Below are positions 15,716 to 24,018 of a DNA stretch of 64,000 nt, piece by piece; the stretch's first letter is position 1, and each line of letters begins with the position of its first letter. The stretch is from Desulfonema magnum. Lineage in GTDB: Bacteria; Desulfobacterota; Desulfobacteria; Desulfobacterales; 4be13. A program made the position numbers and the translations under genes. Under the pieces are notes generated by a model, which had not been told where the DNA came from, did not search any database, and was given only the letters and a program-made list of their open reading frames with translations. The DNA is taken from positions 7,027,633-7,091,632 of the forward strand of contig NZ_CP061800.1 in the NCBI RefSeq assembly GCF_017377395.1, given 5' to 3'.

Positions 15716-15790
15716 CGCCTCTCAGCTATAGCATTCCCTAAACGATTCCGAAAAAAATGAGAAAAAAGTCGGAGGAGTGTTCGGATATAT
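15712..15790 (+). pseudogene. Possible 5' stump of a lost RND pump gene
   Basis: An ATG overlapping the adaptor stop opens MTPLSYSIP-stop. Shifting frame after the proline gives NDSEKNEKKVGGVFGYIRGI before another stop. This reads like the short cytoplasmic lead of an AcrB-like pump before its first helix. Nothing further pump-like follows, and the converging gene's stop is at 15831. The call rests on operon logic plus weak sequence resemblance; it may be chance. Confidence 0.3.
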
Positions 15791-15830
15791 ACGAGGGATA
15801 TCATAGGCATACATAACAATGCGCCGGACC

Positions 15831-17417
15831 TCAATATTTCCAGTTTCCAGTTTTATAGGACGATAAAATTTGCTTCATACATTCTCCCAAAGGCTTTTCA
15901 GTATCAACCTGAATATGTATTTCATCCTGTAGTTCCTTCAGCGGCTCGTATCGCTTCCGGAACTGTTCAAAGTGGTGTATCCGTGCGTCAGAAACGGATG
16001 AGGTTGTCTCCCGCTTCCTGAGACGTTCTTTAAGTAAATCATCAGATGCCACACATTCTGCAAAAATAATATTTACATCATGATCTTTTGCCAGGCGCGA
16101 AGCTTCGGTGCGCCAACGCTCACTGCTGTATGTCGCGTCCAAAATAACGGAATTGCCCCTGTCAATCTCTTCCTGCGCCAGAAGAAGAAGCTTACCATAA
16201 GTGAAAGACGTGGCGAGTACTGAGTAAATACCTTCTCCGAAAGGAACAACGCCCGAATCATCAGGTGTTGCAGAGAATAATTCTTTGCGAACAATATCCG
16301 AATGAAACACTTTGATTTCAAATGCTTTTGCCAGTTCCTCAGAAACCGTGCTTTTGCCGGAAGCCGGCATACCGCAGACAATCCAAAGTGTGGGACGGGT
16401 GAACTGCAATGCATAGCGGGAGGCAAAATCCAGATATTTCTCAGTTTCCCTGATGAGATCGTTTCTTTCCTGCTCGTCAAGGCCGCCCTGCTCAATACGA
16501 AAACAATTCACCTTGCACCGTACAAAAGCCCGATAGCATTTATAAAAATCAAGCAGTACAAAAACATCATGATCATCTGTATGTTCAACATAAGCACTGA
16601 GAAGCTGCTGACTGAACTGAGGAAACCCTTCATAATCAAGCCCCATGGTCAGAAAGGCCAGATCACATGTGATATCCTGGTATCTGAAACGCTCATTAAA
16701 TTCAATACAGTCAATGATCCTGATGCCGTCATCAGTGAAATAGATGTGATCTGTTCTCAGGTCCCCGTGACAGTCCCGAATTTTTCCATGTTCAATACGA
16801 TGTTGAAAAAGTGCTTTCCGTCTCCGCAAAAAAGATCGGCTGGCAGCCCGTACAATTTGAAATATTCGCTCATCAAACAGCTTGCCTGCGAATCTTTCTG
16901 ACAGGCTGAAGTTTTCCTCACAATTGGCCTGAATTGTTTCCCATGTTCCCACAGCATTGACGCGTTCACCTGTGGAAGCCTGGCTGTAAAACTCGGCAAG
17001 AACGCGGGCCAGTTCCTCAATGACTTTCTTGTCAATTTCTGATTTCCCCAGCAACCCTTTCATGGCCCGGTCATCAGGAAGCTGACGCATTTTGACAGCA
17101 TATTCAACCGGAGGGCCGTTTCCCCCCAGAGAATAACGCCCCTGACTGAAAGTTATCGGGACAACATCAAGATAGACATCAGGGGCCAGACGGCGATTCA
17201 GCACCAGTTCCTGCTGGCAAAAATGCAGCCGTTTTTCCAGAGAGGTGAAATCAAGAAATTCCAGATTGACAGCTTTTTTGATTTTATAAACATAACTTCC
17301 TGTCAGAAAAACCTTGGAAATATGGGTTTCACGCTCCTCCAGGGACGTTACGGGGTGAGGGTAAAAATCAGGCGATTTCATGGCCTGAAAAATTTTTGTC
17401 TGATGTTGTGCTTTCAT
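15831..17417 (-). CDS. Bifunctional APH-like kinase / P-loop ATP-binding protein
   Basis: The 528-residue protein has two parts. The N-terminal aminoglycoside-phosphotransferase-like domain (about residues 30-330) carries a kinase lysine region FLTGSYVYKIKKAVNLEF, the catalytic loop HGDLRTDHIYF and the metal-binding IIDCIEFNERFRYQDI. The C-terminal P-loop kinase domain has WIVCGMPASGKSTVSEELA and a downstream SVILDATYSSERWR segment. This fusion is a known conserved but functionally uncharacterised family; a small-molecule or nucleotide substrate is likely, and antibiotic resistance should not be assumed. Met13 (MKSPDFYPHPVTSLEE) is a plausible alternative start. Confidence 0.93.
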   Translation of the reverse strand: MKAQHQTKIFQAMKSPDFYPHPVTSLEERETHISKVFLTGSYVYKIKKAVNLEFLDFTSLEKRLHFCQQELVLNRRLAPDVYLDVVPITFSQGRYSLGGNGPPVEYAVKMRQLPDDRAMKGLLGKSEIDKKVIEELARVLAEFYSQASTGERVNAVGTWETIQANCEENFSLSERFAGKLFDERIFQIVRAASRSFLRRRKALFQHRIEHGKIRDCHGDLRTDHIYFTDDGIRIIDCIEFNERFRYQDITCDLAFLTMGLDYEGFPQFSQQLLSAYVEHTDDHDVFVLLDFYKCYRAFVRCKVNCFRIEQGGLDEQERNDLIRETEKYLDFASRYALQFTRPTLWIVCGMPASGKSTVSEELAKAFEIKVFHSDIVRKELFSATPDDSGVVPFGEGIYSVLATSFTYGKLLLLAQEEIDRGNSVILDATYSSERWRTEASRLAKDHDVNIIFAECVASDDLLKERLRKRETTSSVSDARIHHFEQFRKRYEPLKELQDEIHIQVDTEKPLGECMKQILSSYKTGNWKY

Positions 17418-17435
17418 ATCTGTATCCGTTAATTA

Positions 17436-17640
17436 TTAAGGTGTTGGGTGTTAGGTGTTAGGTGTTAGGTGTTAAAGTGTTAAGTGTTAAGTGTTAAGTG
17501 TTAAGTGTTAAGTGTTAAAGTGTTAAAGTGTTAAAGTGTTAAGTGTCAGTCGCTCGGAACTTACAACTTTGTTCTTCTTAACACCTAACACCTAACACCT
17601 AACACCTAACACCTAACACCTAACACCTAAAACCTAACAA
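17436..17640. repeat. 7-bp GTGTTAG/GTGTTAA array with complementary arm
   Basis: About 14 direct units, some with an extra A making 8-bp units, run at 17438-17547. About eight complementary AACACCT units follow at 17578-17636. The arms are separated by about 30 bp and could pair. The right arm enters the 3' end of the uridine phosphorylase gene and encodes its last residues and stop. Confidence 0.93.
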
Positions 17641-18397
17641 CTTTTATCAGATTTTTAACCGCATTGACAGCAACACTTATCGCTTTCAATTCAACAGACG
17701 CTACAATATCGGAATCAATATTTTCCTGAATTGTCCGATTCACCAGAACGCCTGTGACACACCCCGCTTTAAGTCCCATTGAAGCACACATTGTCAGCAA
17801 TGTGGCGGATTCCATTTCATAATTCAGAACATTTAATCGCTGCCATTCTTTCAGGGAACCTTTCAGCCTTGGGGGAACTGAACCGGAAAAAGAATCGTAT
17901 CGCTCCTGTCCCTGATAAAACGTATCTGTTGAAGCAGTGATGCCCACATGAAAATTGCAATCTGATGCTTTGGCGCTTTGCACAAGGGCTGATGTTACGT
18001 CAAAGTCTGCTGCCGCAGGATATTCTATGGGAGCGAAATCCTTACTTGCGCCGTCTGACCTTACAGAAGCAGAGGTAATAATGACATCTCCCACTTTAAT
18101 ATGGGGCTGAATCGCGCCTGTTGTTCCGACCCGAATAAAAGTTCTGATGCCAATCTGAGCAAGCTCATCCGCACATATGGATGTGGCCGGGCCGCCGACC
18201 CCTGTTGACACAATCAATATCGGAATACCCTGTAACTCGCCAATATATGAATTCCATTCCCGATTGGATTCTAATGCGTTGGGATGATCAAGAAACTGAG
18301 CAATTTTCGGAACCCGGTCAGGATCACCCGGCAGAAGCACAATACTGGCATCGCGGATTATCTTTTTATTAAGTCTGAGGTGATAAAGTGTTTTCAT
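17627..18397 (-). CDS. udp: Uridine phosphorylase-like nucleoside phosphorylase
   Basis: The product (256 residues from ATG 18395-18397) begins MKTLYHLRLNKKIIRDASIV. It carries the PNP/UDP phosphorylase signatures LLPGDPDRVPKIA (phosphate-binding), STGVGGPATSICADEL, RVGTTGAI and the nucleoside-binding NYEMESATLL. It should cleave uridine or a related nucleoside with phosphate to base plus ribose-1-phosphate for pyrimidine salvage. A GTG at 18428-18430 overlapping the upstream stop would add 11 residues with no family match. The final residues VVRF-stop are encoded by the 7-bp repeat arm, so the natural terminus has been replaced or extended. Confidence 0.93.
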   Translation of the reverse strand: MKTLYHLRLNKKIIRDASIVLLPGDPDRVPKIAQFLDHPNALESNREWNSYIGELQGIPILIVSTGVGGPATSICADELAQIGIRTFIRVGTTGAIQPHIKVGDVIITSASVRSDGASKDFAPIEYPAAADFDVTSALVQSAKASDCNFHVGITASTDTFYQGQERYDSFSGSVPPRLKGSLKEWQRLNVLNYEMESATLLTMCASMGLKAGCVTGVLVNRTIQENIDSDIVASVELKAISVAVNAVKNLIKVVRF

Positions 18398-18426
18398 TGT
18401 GTTACAGGATATCCTCTGTTTCAGTT

Positions 18427-18945
18427 TCACTCATTTTTAAAAAACTCACGGAATTTATGAAGTATTTCCCGGGACTTTTCCTTCTCTTCTTCTGATTTCT
18501 TCTTATACGGCGCATCGTTTTTTTCTTTCCTCGGTTTGTATGTTTTGCTTTCTGTTTCAGAAGCATCCCGGATTTGTCTCATCCTCTGAGATTCCAATTT
18601 CTGTATCTGAGGATTTAATCTTGACATCTCATTGATCTGCATCTGAGCCTCTCGCTGATATTCCATTTGCGTATGAAGAACAGCCCTTTTCTCGTTAATA
18701 CGCTCTCTGAGCTTCCTGATTTTCTTTTTAGCTTTTTTTAGCTTTTTTTTATGTTCTTCCTGACGGGCTTCCCATTCCTGAATTTTAACTTTGTCCGCCT
18801 GAATATTCTGTTCGGCACTCCGGACGTTTTCTTCAGACTCACTAAATTTTTTTACCATATCATAATACTCTTGCAGTTCATCGGCAGTTGCAAGTCCGGT
18901 ACAGACAAAACAAATGACAATCGTAATAAAAATAATAGGTTTCAT
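18427..18945 (-). CDS. Secreted coiled-coil protein, unknown function
   Basis: The 172-residue protein has a signal peptide (MKPIIFITIVICFVCTGLAT, cleavage probably after ATA). A strongly charged coiled coil follows at about residues 40-150 (KKKLKKAKKKIRKLRERINE). A periplasmic location is inferred. There is no enzyme motif and I do not recognise the family. Its end overlaps the possible GTG start of udp by three bases, so they may be cotranscribed although a functional link is not obvious. AAGGAGATAAT precedes the ATG. Confidence 0.82.
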   Translation of the reverse strand: MKPIIFITIVICFVCTGLATADELQEYYDMVKKFSESEENVRSAEQNIQADKVKIQEWEARQEEHKKKLKKAKKKIRKLRERINEKRAVLHTQMEYQREAQMQINEMSRLNPQIQKLESQRMRQIRDASETESKTYKPRKEKNDAPYKKKSEEEKEKSREILHKFREFFKNE

Positions 18946-18978
18946 TAAATTATCTCCTTCATGTCCCGATTTTCAATT

Positions 18979-20712
18979 TCAGAAATGTTCTATTTTCTCG
19001 GCCGTCCCGATCCCCTGTTCCCGGCAGAATTCCAGCGCGTCATCTGTGAATCCGCCCAGGGCAAGGAAAGCCGGCAGCACGATTTTGTCGGGATTCTGTT
19101 CCGAGAAGCGTTCTGCCTTTTCTGCGAAATCTTCGGCCGCGGTTCTGGTGACAGGTTTTTTCCATTTTTTGACCTCGGCCACGGCCACCCGGCCGCAGTC
19201 CGACCCGGCCACCACGTCAAGCTCCATATTTTTTCCGTCATCCCGCTGAAGCAGGACACGGCGTCTCACATCCGTGATGTTCAGCCGGGCCGTGTCCCTG
19301 ACACCGTCAAAAAAATCGGACAGGGAAAAGCGTTTCCTGCTGCGGAATGCCGCGGCAAGCTGAATCTCGGCGACCTTGCCGGAGAGATTGTTCAGGGTCC
19401 CCCGGAGCCGGCGGTTCTCCTTTCTGAGTCCGGCAATCTCACGCTGAAATTCCTGTCTCAGATCCGGAACAAAAGTGGCAATCTCCTCCTCAAAACGGTT
19501 TCGCAGAATCAGATTCAGCGTGCCGTCCTGCAATCCCCTGAACTGAATGTCGGAGCTTCCCCATTCGATCACATCGGCCTCCACCAGAAGATTCAGCTTT
19601 TTCCGGATATTGTCCGCGCCAATCTCCAGTCCCAGGGCCTCCTTTATCTCCTTCGGGGTCCAGTACCTGTCCGAATGTCTGCTCAGATGCAGGAGGATGG
19701 CCTTGGCATGACGGTCGTTCACCTTGTCCAGCGTGAGCTGAATGTATTCCCCCCATGTCTTGGACATCTCCGAATGGCGGTCCGTGATCTCATAATTCAC
19801 CGTGTCCGCCGCCCCCTCCGCGGTTGTCAGGTCCCTGTTTTCATAATTGCTCTGCATCACGCAGGAGATGAAGAACGGATCAGACATGCACAGCCTGCTG
19901 ATCAGAACAGCCGTCTCATTGGTCACAGGTTCCTCATACGCCTCCGCGTATCTGTACACCGCCTCCAGTCCGTCCTCCTCGGTCAGATAAGGGGTCATGT
20001 AAATCTCGGACAGACGCCCCGCCTCCAGATATTTCGTGGCGATCTCAATGAGCCAGCCCACATAGGAGCCGGTCACCAGCATGGGGGCTATTTTGGACTC
20101 GGAAAGCGAATGAAAACTGCCCGGAATCGTATCAATGGGACGGGTTTCAAAATGAGGATCAGGATAGATATATTGTGAAAGATTCTGAAACTCATCCAGA
20201 ATAACCAAAAAACGTTTTTCAAAAAGAGAAGCAAAACGGTGCGGTGCCTCGCAGGCAGCATCCCACATCAGACCATGCATTCCTCCCTCTCTGTTTTCTT
20301 TTATCATAAAATCAGCATCTCTCACCAAAGATTTTATAGATTTTGAGAGTCCGTATTCCCTGATATCCTCCAAAGAAAGATGTTCACTCACAAGACGTTT
20401 GTCTCTCTCCAGAAAGGAGATATACTGCGAAGCAAAAGCCCGATAGTACTTAATCGCAAAATGCGGATACCAGATTTTATTCTCCGCGATATCAAGATAG
20501 AACGGAATTACCTGGCCGTTTTCAGTCCAGAGCTGATTGAAAATACGTTGGACAAACGAAGTCTTCCCGCTTTTCCGGCGGGCAAGGATCACCCTGGATT
20601 TGGAAATTCTTTTGGGGATCCCGGCAATCCATTTGCCAAAATTGCGGAACTCTTTCTCCCTGCCCACAAGCAGTTCCGGGTCTCCGATTTTTTCCTCTAA
20701 CGGATATTCCAT
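18979..20712 (-). CDS. P-loop ATPase with C-terminal PD-(D/E)XK-like domain, copy 1
   Basis: The 577-residue protein has an ATPase_2/STAND-like module. It shows LLVGREKEFRNF at residues 14-25, a Walker A-like ARRKSGKTS at 44-52 and Walker B RFLVILDEFQNL at 167-178. A sensor-like MLVTGSYVGWL follows. Next come a winged-helix segment (RYWTPKEIKEALGLEI) and a short coiled coil (REIAGLRKENRRLRGTL). The C-terminal nuclease-like fold has MELDVVAGSDCGRVAVAEVKK, a D...ExK arrangement, followed by LPAFLALGGFTDDALEFCRE. Similar proteins occur in many copies in some bacteria and archaea, and their function is unknown. The next gene is a near-duplicate. Almost all differences lie between residues 88 and 200, between Walker A and just after Walker B. 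Confidence 0.9.
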   Translation of the reverse strand: MEYPLEEKIGDPELLVGREKEFRNFGKWIAGIPKRISKSRVILARRKSGKTSFVQRIFNQLWTENGQVIPFYLDIAENKIWYPHFAIKYYRAFASQYISFLERDKRLVSEHLSLEDIREYGLSKSIKSLVRDADFMIKENREGGMHGLMWDAACEAPHRFASLFEKRFLVILDEFQNLSQYIYPDPHFETRPIDTIPGSFHSLSESKIAPMLVTGSYVGWLIEIATKYLEAGRLSEIYMTPYLTEEDGLEAVYRYAEAYEEPVTNETAVLISRLCMSDPFFISCVMQSNYENRDLTTAEGAADTVNYEITDRHSEMSKTWGEYIQLTLDKVNDRHAKAILLHLSRHSDRYWTPKEIKEALGLEIGADNIRKKLNLLVEADVIEWGSSDIQFRGLQDGTLNLILRNRFEEEIATFVPDLRQEFQREIAGLRKENRRLRGTLNNLSGKVAEIQLAAAFRSRKRFSLSDFFDGVRDTARLNITDVRRRVLLQRDDGKNMELDVVAGSDCGRVAVAEVKKWKKPVTRTAAEDFAEKAERFSEQNPDKIVLPAFLALGGFTDDALEFCREQGIGTAEKIEHF

Positions 20713-20766
20713 ACCCTTTCTCCGGTAAAATTTAACTTTTCAATTTCAAGTTTTGAATTTCAAATT

Positions 20767-22497
20767 TCAGAAATGTTCTATTTTCTCGGCCGTCCCGATT
20801 CCCTGTTTCCGGCAGAATTCCAGCGCGTCATCTGTGAATCCGCCCAGGGCAAGGAAAGCCGGCAGCACGATTTTGTCGGGATTCTGTTCCGAGAAGCGTT
20901 CTGCCTTTTCTGCGAAATCTTCGGCTGCGGTTCTGGTGACAGGTTTTTTCCATTTTTTGACCTCGGCCACGGCCACCCGGCCGCAGTCCGACCCGGCCAC
21001 CACGTCAAGCTCCATATTTTTTCCGTCATCCCGCTGAAGCAGGACACGGCGTCTCACATCGGTGATGTTCAGCCGGGCCGTGTCCCTCACGCCGTCAAAA
21101 AAATCGGACAGGGAAAAGCGTTTCCTGCTGCGGAATGCCGCGGCAAGCTGGATCTCGGCGACCTTGCCGGAGAGATTGTTCAGGGTCCCCCGGAGCCGGC
21201 GGTTCTCCTTTCTGAGTCCGGCAATCTCACGCTGAAACTCCTGTCTCAGATCCGGAACAAAAGTGGCAATCTCCTTCTCAAAACGGTTTCGCAGAATCAG
21301 ATTCAGCGTGCCGTCCTGCAACCCCCGGAAATCAATATCGGAGCTTCCCCATTCGATCACATCGGCCTCCACCAGAAGATTCAGCTTTTTCCGGATATTG
21401 TCAGCGTCAATCTCCAGTCCCAGGGCCTCCTTTATCTCCTTCGGGGTCCAGTACCTGTCCGAATGTCTGCTCAGATGCAGGAGGATGGCCTTGGCATGAC
21501 GGTCGTTCACCTTGTCCAGCGTGAGCTGAATGTATTCCCCCCATGTCTTGGACATCTCCGAATGGCGGTCCGTGATCTCATAATTCACTGTGTCCGCCGC
21601 CCCCTCCGCGGTTGTCAGGTCCCTGTTTTCATAATTGCTCTGCATCACGCAGGAGATGAAGAACGGATCAGACATGCACAGCCTGCTGATCAGAACAGCC
21701 GTCTCATTGGTCACGGGTTCCTCATACACTTCAGCGTATCTGTACACCGCCTCCAGTCCGTCCTCCTCGGTCAGATAAGGGGTCATGTAAATCTCGGACA
21801 GACGCCCCGCCTCCAGATATTTCGCGGCGATCTCAATGAGCCAGCCCACATAGGAGCCGGTCACCAGCATGGGCGCTGTCTTGGACTCGGAAAGTGAATG
21901 AAATGCCCCCGGCACAGTTTCGTCCGGTTTTCCCTCGCACCTTTCATCCCGGTAAATATAACGGGAAAGGTTCTGAAACTCATCCAGAATAACCAGAAAT
22001 CGCTTATCATACAACCCCGCGAAACGATGCGGGGCTGAACGGGCTGTCAGCCACATCAGATCATGGCGCCGCATTTTTTCATTCTCAACAAGTGAATCAA
22101 TATCCTCCACCAGAGAAATAATGGATTTTGTTACTCCGTATTCCCTTATTTTTTCAAATGAAAGCGGTTTGTCAAGCAGTGATTTGTCCCTTTCCAGAAA
22201 AGAAATATACTGCGATGCAAAAGTCTGATAATACATGATTGCAAAATGCGGATACCAGATTTTATTCTCCGCGATATCAAGATAGAACGGAATTACCTGG
22301 CCGTTATCACTCCAGAGCTGATTGAAAATACGTTGGACAAACGAAGTCTTCCCGCTTTTCCGGCGGGCAAGGATCACCCTGGATTTGGAAATTCTTTTGG
22401 GGATCCCGGCAATCCATTTGCCAAAATTGCGGAACTCTTTCTCCCTGCCCACAAGCAGTTCCGGGTCTCCGATCTTTTCCTGCAACGGATACTCCAT
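20767..22497 (-). CDS. P-loop ATPase with C-terminal PD-(D/E)XK-like domain, copy 2
   Basis: This 576-residue paralogue has the same order of parts as copy 1: ARRKSGKTS Walker A, FLVILDEFQNL Walker B, winged helix, coiled coil and a VAVAEVKKW nuclease-type core. The N-terminal 87 residues and everything after about residue 200 are nearly identical in DNA and protein. Residues 88-200 are clearly different (for example SLLDKPLSFEKIREYGVTKS against the corresponding part of copy 1). Both copies keep all recognisable active-site residues, so both may be functional. The 54-bp gap between them is AATTTGAAA-type repeat DNA. A long TTTCAAG array lies just upstream. Confidence 0.9.
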   Translation of the reverse strand: MEYPLQEKIGDPELLVGREKEFRNFGKWIAGIPKRISKSRVILARRKSGKTSFVQRIFNQLWSDNGQVIPFYLDIAENKIWYPHFAIMYYQTFASQYISFLERDKSLLDKPLSFEKIREYGVTKSIISLVEDIDSLVENEKMRRHDLMWLTARSAPHRFAGLYDKRFLVILDEFQNLSRYIYRDERCEGKPDETVPGAFHSLSESKTAPMLVTGSYVGWLIEIAAKYLEAGRLSEIYMTPYLTEEDGLEAVYRYAEVYEEPVTNETAVLISRLCMSDPFFISCVMQSNYENRDLTTAEGAADTVNYEITDRHSEMSKTWGEYIQLTLDKVNDRHAKAILLHLSRHSDRYWTPKEIKEALGLEIDADNIRKKLNLLVEADVIEWGSSDIDFRGLQDGTLNLILRNRFEKEIATFVPDLRQEFQREIAGLRKENRRLRGTLNNLSGKVAEIQLAAAFRSRKRFSLSDFFDGVRDTARLNITDVRRRVLLQRDDGKNMELDVVAGSDCGRVAVAEVKKWKKPVTRTAAEDFAEKAERFSEQNPDKIVLPAFLALGGFTDDALEFCRKQGIGTAEKIEHF

Positions 22498-22519
22498 TTC
22501 CCATCTCCTGTAAAACTTA

Positions 22520-22697
22520 ATTTTTCAATTTCGAATTTCAAGTTTCAAGTTTCAAGTTTCAAGTTTCAAGTTTCAAGTTTCGAGTTTCAAGTTTCAAGTT
22601 TCGAGTTTCAAGTTTCAAGTTTCAAGTTTCAAGTTTCAAGTTTCAAGTTTCAAGTTTCAAGTTTCAAGTTTCAAATTTCGAGTTTCAAGTTTCAAGC
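22520..22697. repeat. 7-bp TTTCAAG array, about 23 units
   Basis: Nearly pure tandem TTTCAAG units, with a few TTTCGAG and TTTCAAA variants, run from about 22528 to 22696. The array covers the space between the ATPase copy 2 start and the RarA-like gene, and it contains the last codons and TGA stop of the latter. Confidence 0.96.
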
Positions 22698-23248
22698 ATT
22701 TCCAAAATTCGCTGGCGATACGTGACATCACGATTGGGCAATTCCGGCACAACCTTTGCCCCTTCCTTATAAAAGTGTTCCAGTCCTCTCCCTTTGGCCC
22801 GACCCTCTGCCGTGTGCATATCCAGGGCATAATCTGGTATATTCACCTCTGCTTCTCCTCTCGACACAGCGTGCTTTATCCAAGCGACCATTTCATCACT
22901 GGAGCGGTCCTTCCGGCATCCGCACAGATACCGAACCGCATGAACAGTAAAAAGTGCGCGCTCGTCATCCGCCCAGTCAAAAGTTTTAACCATCTGATAC
23001 AAGGTACTGAGCATAACAGGCGCATTGGGTTCTCCAAAGCCGATATCCTCAACAGAAATGATCATCAGCCTTCGCCAGAGGTGTGCTTCCATGGCAGGGC
23101 TGGTAATCATCATTTCATAAGCCAGCAGAACAGCATTTTCTGTGTTGTTCCGGCGAATCTCCTTTTGCAGTGCTGAGAGAACCTGATCCGTTGGTAATCC
23201 GTGACAGGTTTTCTCACCTCCCCACAAGTTACGTTTCTCGGCTGACAT
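22685..23248 (-). CDS. Stand-alone RarA/MgsA C-terminal-domain protein
   Basis: The 187-residue product matches only the C-terminal helical (MgsA_C/AAA-associated tetramerisation) part of the replication-recombination factor RarA. Segments are HGLPTDQVLSALQKEIRRNN, ENAVLLAYEMMITSPAMEAH, LWRRLMIISVEDIGFGEPNA and the tail NIPDYALDMHTAEGRAKGRG. The AAA+ ATPase part is absent, and no Walker sequence lies upstream in any frame. I start at ATG 23246-23248, preceded by CAGGAG; ATG 23276-23278 is an alternative without a ribosome binding site. It could tetramerise on DNA ends or bind SSB without ATPase activity. The Leu-Glu-Thr-stop end is written by the TTTCAAG array. Confidence 0.85.
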   Translation of the reverse strand: MSAEKRNLWGGEKTCHGLPTDQVLSALQKEIRRNNTENAVLLAYEMMITSPAMEAHLWRRLMIISVEDIGFGEPNAPVMLSTLYQMVKTFDWADDERALFTVHAVRYLCGCRKDRSSDEMVAWIKHAVSRGEAEVNIPDYALDMHTAEGRAKGRGLEHFYKEGAKVVPELPNRDVTYRQRILEMLET

Positions 23249-23385
23249 ATTTTTCTCCTGTCCATTAAATTCCGACATATCGCTACAGGGATTTTGTATA
23301 ACTCGATAATCAAGTTTTTTTCCCTGTCATTCCTGCGGAAGCAGGAATCCATTTTTAGCCGATAAGTACCTCAGCAAAAGTTTTG

Positions 23386-23476
23386 GGTAGTCCTGCACAA
23401 GTAGTGATGAATGAGATTCAGTGGCCTGATAATCGGGGGACTGAACGGGATTCATCACTACCTTTGCAGGACTACC
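23386..23476. repeat. GGTAGTCCTGC inverted repeat, full hairpin
   Basis: The arms GGTAGTCCTGCACAAGTAGT and GCAGGACTACC, extended by ATGAAT/ATTCAT, pair over about 27 bp with a loop of about 37 bp. The same arm recurs at 56978-57022, where it forms the end of the fimT gene. Confidence 0.85.
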
Positions 23477-23499
23477 AAGTTTTGTACCTAATTTATAAT

Positions 23500-23841
23500 C
23501 AGTAGATCGAAAAGTTTCCGGACTGTGTGCGGTGCGGCAGAGAAACCCGGCTTTTTTTTCCCGGACAGAAGGCTCCCCCCGCCGGAAAAAGCCGGGTTTC
23601 TCCCCATATGCATCAGGCTAAGAATGCGGGACGGCTGCCGGACGGGGTTTGCAACCCCGTCCGAAACGTTTGCGGGCGGCGATCCGGAAAATATTCCGGA
23701 CGGGGTTGCAAACCCCGTCCGGCAAAATCAGAGTTAATAAAAACAGTAGGTTGTAATCTTAGCCTGATGCATATGGGGTTTCTCCCCCGTTCGCCGTGTC
23801 TGTCCCGCGACAGCCCGAAAACTTTTCGATCTACTGATATG
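23500..23841. mobile_element. Complete MITE-like element with 22-bp inverted ends
   Basis: The terminal inverted repeats are CAGTAGATCGAAAAGTTTCC and GAAAACTTTTCGATCTACTG. Inside are the AAACCCGGCTTTTTT hairpin and a palindromic core of GACGGGGTTTGCAACCCCGTC plus its variant. A 3' arm repeats the CCCCATATGCATCAGGCTAA sequence in inverted orientation. No open frame of note, so it is non-autonomous. Confidence 0.85.
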
Positions 23842-23924
23842 TGAAATGTTGAATTAACAAATATCAGCTTCAATAAAAATGGCACAAAATATTTGATGAG
23901 GTACTTATTACGGTTCCCGGAACC

Positions 23925-24018
23925 GTGGCGAATGCTTTCGCAGGAATGACAGAAAAAACCGATACAGCGATTCCGGGAACGGTGGATTCCTGCTTTCGCA
24001 GGAATGACAAAAAACTTG
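23925..24018. mobile_element. CTTTCGCAGGAATGACA element fragment at the M4 gene end
   Basis: Two copies of GCTTTCGCAGGAATGACA flank GATTCCGGGAACGGTGGATT, and an ACAAAAAACTTGTT end abuts the M4 peptidase stop. It belongs to the CTCGATNATCAAG family but lacks the outer ends. Confidence 0.75.

Larger units (their letters stand above)
23249..24018. other. Gene-free stretch packed with palindromic elements
   Basis: No credible gene. In order: a half copy of the CTCGATNATCAAG element (23301-23352), an AGTACCTCAGCAAAAGTTTT repeat whose inverted copy is near 35590, and the hairpin at 23386-23476. The complete MITE-like element follows at 23500-23841. Last is a doubled TTCCTGC...GCAGGAA palindrome (23925-24016) that reaches the stop of the M4 peptidase gene. 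Confidence 0.85.

Noticed and set aside
15831..17417. Calling the APH-like gene an antibiotic-resistance gene
   Set aside because: The APH fold fused to a P-loop kinase is a separate conserved family. Nothing in sequence or context indicates aminoglycoside resistance.
18961..20178. Long open frame opposite ATPase copy 1 (405 codons), mirrored at 20773-21897
   Set aside because: It is the antisense of the conserved ATPase/nuclease gene. It is repeated only because the gene is duplicated, has no ribosome binding site and its translation shows no domain.
22520..22697. TTTCAAG array considered as a CRISPR
   Set aside because: Units are only 7 bp and contiguous with no unique spacers; no cas genes are present.
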